DNA from: Zychaea mexicana
Lineage: Eukaryota; Mucoromycota; Mucoromycetes; Mucorales; Lichtheimiaceae
Assembly: GCF_025766255.1 (NCBI RefSeq)
Contig: NW_026516723.1
Location: 1 to 64,000, forward strand
DNA: 64,000 nt
Direction of reading: 5' to 3'
Below the pieces are notes generated by a model. It saw nothing but the letters and a program-made list of their open reading frames with translations. It was not told where the DNA came from and did no database searches. The translations under genes were made by a program, and so were the position numbers. This document shows, piece after piece, positions 56,762 through 64,000 of this stretch. Positions within the stretch are counted from its first letter, which is position 1, and each line of letters begins with the position of its first letter.

Positions 56762-57390
56762 ATGGAAAGTCCTACCACAGCAACAGTGTGTTCGCGAAGT
56801 CCAGAGGCTCTCCTGTGTAAAGATCAGAAACCAACCCAACAAAATGACCAGAACGAAAAAAAAAGAGCAAAGTTGAAATAACAAATGTTCCCTCTCTTTT
56901 AGCTTTTACCACAACCACTGCCACGTCCGTACTGCCTTGCTCCAAGAAAGCAAAACAACGACCCACCGTCGCCACTTTACCCCCACTGGACGAATTTATT
57001 GCGAACCTCTTTAAACGATCACAATTACCGCCCAGCATATGCCTCGTGTCGCTGATCTACCTCCAACGACTCAAGACAAGTCTTCCTCGCCATGCGCGTG
57101 GTGATCTCGACACACCTTACCGATTATTTCTTGCGGCAATCCTAACAGCATCGAAATTCATGTCTGAAGCCGGATCGGCCCTGACGAGTCAGGCCATAGC
57201 CGAGATGACCGATCACGTTTACTCCAGCAAAGATGTGAACCTGATGGAGCGCAGCTTTCTTGGTCTGATCAAATATGATCTGTTTGTCAACGTGGAGGCC
57301 ATCAAAGATTATCTCGCCTTGCATGGACGTTTGCTCGAAATGGATCTCATCGAACATGTTATGGAGCAGCAGCAGCAACAGCAGCAATAG
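56762..57390 (+). CDS. PHO85-type (PCL1/2-like) cyclin
   Basis: Predicted regulatory partner of a PHO85/CDK5-type kinase, involved in G1 or polarity control in other fungi. Exons 56762-56816 and 56903-57390 give 180 residues. After a short Thr-rich N-terminus and a basic KKAKQR patch, a cyclin box covers most of the protein: LDEFIANLFKRSQLPPSICL, SLIYLQRLKTSLPRHARGDL, YRLFLAAILTASKFMSEAGS (the conserved Lys of the kinase interface), VNLMERSFLGLIKYDLFVNV. This order and the ARG...D spacing match PCL1/PCL2/PCL9 better than PHO80. It ends with seven glutamines directly before TAG. Confidence 0.85.
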
Positions 57391-57412
57391 TGAAGGGGAG
57401 TGACCCTTTTCC

Positions 57413-57413
<1 letters not shown>

Positions 57414-57452
<39 letters not shown>
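57414..57452 (+). repeat. CT microsatellite in the cyclin 3' UTR
   Basis: Nearly twenty uninterrupted CT repeats about 23 bp after the cyclin stop codon. No function assigned. Confidence 0.95.
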
Positions 57453-57454
<2 letters not shown>

Positions 57455-57935
57455 AGTGTACATAGCCTCGCTAATTCTTTCCAATTGTATATTTTGTTCT
57501 TCTTCCATTGATTTCCCCACATGCACACTACACCTATTCAATCTGTAAATCTATTGTACATATGTTTTTGATTTTCTTTCGTGCAGCTCTTTCCCCCTCT
57601 TTCTGGTATATATTTGATTTTTTTAGTTATACAATTTGTTTATGATAAACTATAATTTCCGAAAGAGTGTTATTCTAGAGTTTAACCATGAAAATAGCTG
57701 GCCATTGTTACACAAGAGAGGGCAAGATCTTCCCCTCTATCTTTCTCGTAGCTCCTCAGCATACAATTACGCCACTTTCGGAACAAGGAGACCCGTATCA
57801 CTGCTCTTTAAGGAGGGTTGCTGCTGTTGTTTCTATCAAAGAAGGAGGCCGGTATGTAAAACTACGAAAAGAGCATTTTCACTTTATTTTTTCATTTCTT
57901 GCTTCTCTACGGTTTATATTGTATAATCTATCAAC
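57453..57935. other. Spacer between cyclin and PAS-like gene
   Basis: About 480 bp. Open frames at 57636-57926 and 57688-57942 lack known motifs; they could be leader sequence or an unrecognised first exon of the next gene. Confidence 0.4.
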
Positions 57936-58667
57936 ATGGTAAAGACATTGGTATCATCGGCGGCGCCTTTGCCTGAGAGCAGTGGTGACAATTGCCATAA
58001 TGTTGTCAAGGACCACCACCACAAGAAACAGCATACCGTGCCTACTGGTGCAGAAGAAGAAGAAGAAGAACACCGACGCGCTATCCGGGTCGTATTACGA
58101 CTTACACCGTACGGAATGACTGACCTCGTCCACTGCCACAGCCAAAACCATCCGTTTACGCATTGGAGTGGACATGCCATTATGCGATTTGTGCATCCCG
58201 ATCACGTACAACGACTTTGCGCAGGGCTTTGCGAAGCTTCCAAAACTGGAATGGCGATTTCAATACCAGATATCCCATGTTGCATTAATCCCTCTATATT
58301 ATCCTACTCAACAACGACGACATGTTCTTCGTTGCAGCAGCAAGAACAAGAGCCTTCTTACGACACGCTTATCCACTTGACTGTCCACGAAGCACATACC
58401 GTTTATATATGTGTCCTGTACCATTACCCCCAACGAGACAATATGCTTTCTTCACCTTCCTCCGATAATGGTACCAATAACAGTAGCAACAACCAGCAAG
58501 AACAACAACGACATCAGCCAGTACATAGTAGGTTGGCACATGAAGCCATGGTAGCAAGTTATGTACTTCTCCAAATGGTGATGCATTATAGTCATTATCT
58601 CGTCCCTGTAAAGCTTCTGTTACATAATGTCTTGGTCATGTTTTTACGTAAAAAGAAAAATCGTTGA
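57936..58667 (+). CDS. Hypothetical protein with PAS-like segment
   Basis: Single-exon frame of 243 residues. An acidic run of six glutamates near residue 40 precedes a segment with HPFTHWSGHAIMRFVHPDHV and AGLCEASKTGMAISI, which resembles the core of a PAS sensory domain (the FVHPDD turn and the following helix). A His/Gln/Asn/Ser-rich insert follows, then AHEAMVASYVLLQMVMHYSH. The end is hydrophobic and basic. No cofactor-binding residue can be confirmed. The true start could lie upstream if an intron was missed. Assignment is tentative. Confidence 0.5.
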   Translation: MVKTLVSSAAPLPESSGDNCHNVVKDHHHKKQHTVPTGAEEEEEEHRRAIRVVLRLTPYGMTDLVHCHSQNHPFTHWSGHAIMRFVHPDHVQRLCAGLCEASKTGMAISIPDIPCCINPSILSYSTTTTCSSLQQQEQEPSYDTLIHLTVHEAHTVYICVLYHYPQRDNMLSSPSSDNGTNNSSNNQQEQQRHQPVHSRLAHEAMVASYVLLQMVMHYSHYLVPVKLLLHNVLVMFLRKKKNR

Positions 58668-59466
58668 TCAAAGTTTTCTCTTACATTGGGTGGGAAATTA
58701 CATGTTGTATTTTGAGGTACCTTGGTACAACGTTTCGTAACATGTATGCTCTGACACAGCGACTACGCCATTTTTAGTGCCGGGTCAAAAGGAAACCTCT
58801 CTATGAGTCATCTTATGTTCCTCAATATGCATGTATGACTCCCAAGCATCGGCTCAGTGTAGTGTTTTGTCAATGCATATATTGCATATCTACTGGGTCC
58901 AGAAATTATAAGTGATTACGGATAAAGTTTAGCCGTTGTTTATATGGTAGTACCACACTCACTATGTCGATCCATGTGTTAGCCCGTAAAGAACATATAT
59001 AGCTGTAGTGGTATGTAGCAGAAGCCTGTAAACGCGTTGCAGAAAAAAATGTAGAAGCGAGGAGGCGGAGTTAAGTTATTGTTGAAAAGGTTGATGGTGA
59101 TTATGGTATTGCTGCGTGGATACGACGAAACAAGTTCGATTATCATTGAACCATGTAATTTAGTGTGGCGTCGCACGTTTCTACATCGATAAGGAATGCG
59201 ATACTCGTTCCACATTTGAAGCGATGGATATTTTTTCTCTTTTTGGGGCTGATCTAATCGATATTCCCGCAATTACCCTTTGCTTGAATGCTGTGGGTCG
59301 GAGAGAGAGGGGGTCTCTCACACGCATCGCTCGTATAAGGGTAAACCCGAATTGAAGAGGGTGGTTGTGTCACTTTTTTCCTTTCGTTTTCTATTCCTCT
59401 CTCTTATTGTTATATTTTTATAAACACAAAATGTAAAATAAAAAACATTCGATAAGAGAGGAGAGT
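58668..59466. other. Intergenic region, about 800 bp
   Basis: Convergent 3' space between the PAS-like gene and a minus-strand gene. No supported feature. Confidence 0.5.
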
Positions 59467-59895
59467 TTATTGATGTTGTTGTACGTCAGAGTCGAGCTCC
59501 ATATGCGCCGTTTGTTGTCGTTGTTGCTGTTCTTTGTTGGTGCCAAGATTTGTTATTGTTGTTGCAACCATGGTATGTGCGGAGGTACTGGTAGTGGTAG
59601 TAGTGGCGTTCGTGAATGTATTGTTGCTTGTGGTAGTAGTAGTAGTAGCGGCATTGTTGTTAGAAGGCATTGACAAGCCAGCTGTCGTTGCACCCATGCG
59701 TTGTGGGTCGCGAGATCCGGCGGGCGCACTGCTCTGCAGCACCGGCACCATGGATTGTGAAAAAGAGGTTCGTTCGTCCGCTGACATATGGTGGCCGAAT
59801 CTAGACATGACGTTGTCCATGTACTGTAGTGATTGTTGCGGTGGGTATGATGAAAACGACTGAATACTCGGTGGCTGCCCCCCTGGATACACCAT
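59467..59895 (-). CDS. Hypothetical low-complexity Thr/Ser/Gln-rich protein
   Basis: 142 residues from the ATG at 59895. The sequence opens MVYPGGQPPSIQSFSSYPPQ, continues with a short ordered patch (YMDNVMSRFGHHMSADERTS), and then a Thr/Asn/Gln-rich tail encoded by ACT/AAC/CAA repeats, ending QQHQ. The frame stays open another 300 bp upstream, but that part is a polypyrimidine leader (CTCTCT, TTTCTTTC) with weak coding character, so the shorter start was chosen. It resembles disordered nuclear or RNA-binding proteins only in composition. No family is recognised. Confidence 0.5.
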   Translation of the reverse strand: MVYPGGQPPSIQSFSSYPPQQSLQYMDNVMSRFGHHMSADERTSFSQSMVPVLQSSAPAGSRDPQRMGATTAGLSMPSNNNAATTTTTTSNNTFTNATTTTTSTSAHTMVATTITNLGTNKEQQQRQQTAHMELDSDVQQHQ

Positions 59896-60981
59896 TGTTA
59901 TTGTGTAATTTGAGAAAAGAAAGAAAAGAAAAAAAGTGCGAGAGAGAAAAAGAGAGAGCAGCGCTGTAATCCGCATCATCCAACCAAGACTCGCATATAC
60001 ACAATCCAGAAAAGTTTTTGAAAAGGTACCACCGGCCAATGATAAATTGCCCGAAGGACCTAACGCCCTTTTTAGCCAAAAGGGAAGATACTCTAAATCT
60101 CCGGACCGCCGAATAAAAAAATTTGCATTTTCATCATTGACCGTCATCGTTTTCCTTTGGTCTATATCAGCATGCACCCAAATGATGATACTCATGTCGC
60201 TCTATCTACTAAACGTGCAAACAGACCCTTCTCCCTTCTTCATGATTCAAAATGGGCAAACTAGGTGACAAGTAGCGAAATGTCGTTGTATGCATATAGT
60301 GAGAGCCCTATACTTGCTTTTTAGGATTGATTAGTATCGCGTACAGACAGATAAGCCTATGGAAAAAGAGTGATTCTGAAACATGCAATGTGTGCGCGTT
60401 GTATGATATGCGAATAAATTGTGTTTAAGCCATGCCTTCTTTCTTTTCAAGTTGGTGTAACGGCCTCTTCTATTGTTATCAACAAGAGTCGTTGATAGGA
60501 AACTTGGAAAAATTTTTGACTATAGGAGCTAATTGACGGATAGTACATACGTCGTATGCATCTGTTGCCAAAGATACACAATGATACCTTGTGTATCAAC
60601 AGAACATAAAGTGTTGATGTGTACCATGTCAACCAAATAAGTTGCCATGAAAACAAAAAGCTTATGATAATTATTGTCATGGCAACCAAAAGCTACTATT
60701 TACCTCTACTATTGATGTTGGTGAAGGAGTATAAAGGCAAATCGCACTGTGCATTAGACGGCGAGCAAGTATCAAGTTACATTATTTTTTTTTTTGGCCG
60801 CTTTCAAAATGAATTCATGCCTTCAGCTTGTTCACTTTTGCTGCATAAAAAAAAATTAAACAAACGCGGGGATTCTTCGTTTTGGATTAAGAGCGGTTTT
60901 CAAAGTGCCTGGATAAAAGGCAAACAAAAAAAAGCTTGGCTTTCTCTTTCACTTTATTAACAATTCCATGAAAACGTTAGC
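59896..60981. promoter_or_regulatory. Divergent promoter region
   Basis: About 1.1 kb between the low-complexity gene (-) and the exchanger gene (+). A GTATAAAG string lies at about 60729-60736 and a T-run at 60785-60797. No gene is supported inside it. Confidence 0.35.
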
Positions 60982-63510
60982 ATGGACGACATTAACAATG
61001 GAACTCTACCAGAAGATGATCCATTGAAGGACCAACCCATGGAAGAGGAAAGCTATTCCTCATGGGCTCTTTTGATTTTAACATCGTTGCTTATTGGTGC
61101 TTTATGGACAAGCTATTATCTCCAACTACGCAAAATACGAGCGATACACGAAACAGTCATCTCCATCATGGCTGGTAATGTTTCTTCAAACAAAACAAAA
61201 TGCTTTGAGATAATTTGTCTTCAAGTCAATTCACGACTTGATGCTTTACTAAACAAAATTTTAACAAAGGAATGATTGTTGGTTTGGGGATCAAGTTGAC
61301 GCCAGGAACTATTGTTCAACGCATGGTCCAGTTCAAGCAGGGATATTTTTTTAACCTGCTGTTACCACCCATTATATTGAACTCTGGCTACGAGCTGAAA
61401 CGGGTAAGCTTTCTTCTCTCTTTACGTATCGGTCAGCTTTTTTTTTTTTTGGTAAGGGATATTAAACATGATAGGTACACAGCGTAATTTCTTTATCAAT
61501 TTCGGTACAATCTTGACATTTGCCATGGTCGGTACCTTTATTGCCGCCCTTGTCACCGGGTAAGGCACCAGGGCGGGGGGGAATAAGACGGGAAATACCA
61601 GCATGATTGTACTAACTTTTATTTCATCAGGGCGCTGACTTTTTTGTACGCATATTTCCATCCGGAAGGCATCAACATCAGCTTCATCGACAGCATGATT
61701 TTCGGAGCAATTCTTTCAGCGACCGATCCTGTCACCATCCTTGCCATCTTTTCTCAGTTACACGTAGATCCACAACTCTTTTCCATCATCTCTGGCGAGT
61801 CCTTGATGAACGATGCTGTTGCCATTGTGCTTTCCGAGTGAGTGTGTGGGATCTTCGAATCAAATAAGAAAAGGGGAGTGTTAATTGTAGATCGTAGGAC
61901 ATTGCACAAGTTTCGTGGTCAAGAGCTTCATGTAGTCAACATCTTCAAAGGCGTTGGCACGTTTTTGGGCGTATTCACAGCATCCACGTTGATTGGGGTG
62001 CTCTTCGGTGTCACTGTCGCATTGATGTTAAAGTACTCGGAGCTGTTCCGCTACCCGAGTATTGAAACTTGCTTAATTGCACTAATGGCTTACAGCAGTT
62101 ACCTGTTTTCAAATAGCACGCAAATGTCTGGTTAGTGGAACAACTTTCATCAGAGGAGAGAGAGAGAGAGGGCTTTTTGATTATTATCATTGTTGTTGTT
62201 GGACAATGCAACATATTGACTGAATGCGGGTGATCCTAGGCATTGTAACTCTTTTATTCACGGGTATCACTCTCAAGCACTATGCTTACGACAACATGTC
62301 CCTGCGAACGAAACGCGCAACAAAATACGTCTTCCAAGTGCTTTCTCAGCTGTCAGAGAATTTTATCTTCATCTACCTCGGTGTCAATCTGTTTACGCAG
62401 ACTGAGCTCGACTACAAACCTTTGTTTATACTGGCCACGACGGTAGATGATGTGTTGTTTTTTTTTCCTTTTAAAGGAGGCGTGGAAGTTGAAGGGGTGA
62501 GTGTCGGTGGGTGGGTGGGAGAAAGGCATGCTAACCAGACTACGTAGATCATCATCTGCGTTGCACGCTACGTATCCGTTGCACCCTTATCCATGTTGAT
62601 CAATGCGGTCTGTCGCGCTTTAGGAAAGTCCGAGAAAGTGCTACCACGGTCGCATCAGCTGATGTTGTTCTGGGCTGGACTTCGGGGCGCTGTTGCATTT
62701 GCATTGTCATCCGGCTTGGTGGGCGACAGCGCACCAGCCATGCGCACGACAATCCTTGCAGTGGTTGTGCTCACTGTGCTTTTGTTTGGTGGCACTACAA
62801 ACCGCATGCTCCAATTGCTGGAGATCCGCACGGGTGTGACGGAGCCCGATGACTCTGGCAGCGAGGACGAAGATCACGATATCGATCCAGTCGGCTATCG
62901 CAAGCTACGACGCCTCTCAGCCTCCTCAACGACGGCCTACCACGACGACGTGTTGGTGGACATTGCTGACGACGATCCTTATCGGCGGAGGCCCTCGTCG
63001 TCGACCACTCGAGGTCGCACAGACAATAACAACAATGCACAAGATGTTTCAATAGACGGGCTCCTGTCAGGTCCCCTTGGGAATCCCATGCAGGATCCGG
63101 CAGAGCCACATTGGTTTATTTCGTTTGACGAGAAATGGCTGAAGCCAATGTTTACCAAACAGCATATCCAAGCACGTAACCAGACGCTGGCAGAGTACTG
63201 GAGAGAGAAACGGCGCAAGATGGATCGTGCCAATCGAGGCATGCTGGCTGGGATACGTAGCATGAGCTTTGGACAGGCATCAACAGGCAGTGACGACTAT
63301 GAGGCGGATGCATTGACGTTGGATTCGGTGGGCGGAAGCGGAAGCGGAAGCGGTGGCGGCCCTGGTAGCAGCAGCGGCAGTACAAGTAACGCCAACGTCA
63401 ACAACACCGCCAACAATAGATCTCACCCAAAGAAGCTTATCGTTGGGTCTGGGCGTGTGTTTGGCCGATCACCAGCGTCGAGCCCACCTGATCCGGAACA
63501 ACAACAATAA
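60982..63510 (+). CDS. NHX1: Endosomal Na+/H+ exchanger, NHX1/NHE6-9 type (seven exons)
   Basis: CPA1-family antiporter expected in late endosome or vacuole membranes, exchanging Na+ or K+ for H+. Exons 60982-61174, 61270-61403, 61483-61559, 61631-61837, 61898-62130, 62240-62442 and 62548-63510 join to 669 residues. Hallmarks: [33 protein letters not shown] (the inhibitor-binding span), [37 protein letters not shown] (the ion-binding Asn-Asp pair), [16 protein letters not shown] and [18 protein letters not shown]. The last exon encodes a long cytoplasmic tail rich in Asp, Ser and Gly, including a GSGSGSGGG linker, and ends with three glutamines. The first hydrophobic span ([17 protein letters not shown]) is kept. 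Confidence 0.94.
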
Positions 63511-63820
63511 TAAAAGGTTTTCTTTGCGCTACATGGACAGAGTGCGTGCTCGTCAATTTAAAAGGGGCAATGAAACCGAGATGAAAGGAGGTGGGGGGGG
63601 GCAGTACTGGGTGGGTGGGATCCCCACAGACTGGAAGAGCATGCCCTTTTAGGAAAGAAGACAATGCGGGGGGGTCTGGGCTCCTCTTGCATGCCCTCAA
63701 TCTCGGCCAAACCACAAACGATTTCCTTTTTTACTTGTCCCTCTTTCTTTCTTTCGTTCTTTCCCTTTCTTTTGCTTTCCTTTTTTTCTTTCTATCAAAA
63801 TAAATACTGAAGGCCTTGCG
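63511..63820. other. Spacer before the last partial gene
   Basis: About 310 bp with G-runs (63591-63600, 63667-63673) and a long polypyrimidine tract (63721-63795), likely the leader of the next gene. Confidence 0.45.
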
Positions 63821-64000
63821 ATGCCCTCAACAAAAGAAAAACTCGACTGTCTGCTGTCGTTTATCCAGCAGATTGAACTCCAGAGCTGCGGAAACAATGA
63901 CGACGACAACGACAACGACAACGACTCTCCGACACCTGATTTTAGTGGCGAGGATGATCCGGAATGGTGCGGTATCATTGACTCGTTGCAAAGAATAGCT
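63821..64000 (+). CDS. Acidic protein, 5' part only (cut by window edge)
   Basis: Sixty codons from an ATG after a polypyrimidine leader, open to the window end. It reads MPSTKEKLDCLLSFIQQIEL, then an Asn/Asp run encoded by GAC/AAC repeats, then FSGEDDPEWCGIIDSLQRIA. No family can be named from this fragment. An intron within or after it cannot be excluded. Confidence 0.5.
   Translation, partial: MPSTKEKLDCLLSFIQQIELQSCGNNDDDNDNDNDSPTPDFSGEDDPEWCGIIDSLQRIA

Noticed and set aside
59896..60195. N-terminal extension of the low-complexity protein to 60195
   Set aside because: The stretch is polypyrimidine-rich leader-like DNA with poor coding character; an ATG at 59895 begins the plausible protein.

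Overview
This is a eukaryotic nuclear window. Nearly every housekeeping gene is split by short GT-AG introns of about 50-120 bp. The gene set (HPRT, CMC1, NOP8, JJJ1/DNAJC21, LSC1, a PHO85-type cyclin, a MATE transporter, an NHX1-type exchanger) is fungal in style. An archaeal-type phosphoglycerate mutase, a DIRS element, a pogo element and a chromovirus fit an early-diverging filamentous fungus, most likely Mucoromycota. That placement is inference from gene content only. Exon joins were made by hand from reading frame and splice sites, and most totals close in frame.

Layout. 1-5.3 kb is ordinary single-copy sequence: HPRT (+), CMC1 (-) and apgM (+). 5.27-38.77 kb is a direct tandem duplication. 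Unit 1 (5269-21632) and unit 2 (21633-38767) are almost identical where they align. Each carries an FAD monooxygenase with a serine microsatellite, a block of CACACCC-ended repeats, a cysteine-free thioredoxin-fold gene and a dead DIRS retroelement. The units then diverged through mobile DNA. Unit 1 holds a 4.08-kb Mutator-like element (9-bp target duplication, about 105-bp inverted ends) whose transposase reads on into an OTU cysteine-protease domain. Unit 2 holds an intact 2.33-kb pogo element (TA duplication) and an intact 5.83-kb Ty3/gypsy chromovirus with identical 421-bp LTRs (5-bp duplication), and has lost about 6.8 kb relative to unit 1. For the pogo and LTR insertions, the other unit still shows the empty target site.

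38.9-64 kb is single-copy again: NOP8, JJJ1, LSC1, a small membrane protein, a MATE transporter, a PCL-type cyclin, a PAS-like protein, a low-complexity protein, an endosomal Na+/H+ exchanger and the start of an acidic protein cut by the window edge. The genes touch ribosome biogenesis (NOP8, JJJ1), mitochondrial metabolism and assembly (LSC1, CMC1), purine salvage (HPRT) and glycolysis (apgM). They do not form an operon or a cluster.

Most worth a second look: the MULE-OTU fusion, the duplication with its post-duplication TE history, the cysteine-free thioredoxin fold whose second copy has been cut from its promoter by a retroelement, the likely self-priming of that chromovirus, and the CACACCC-ended repeat mosaic.
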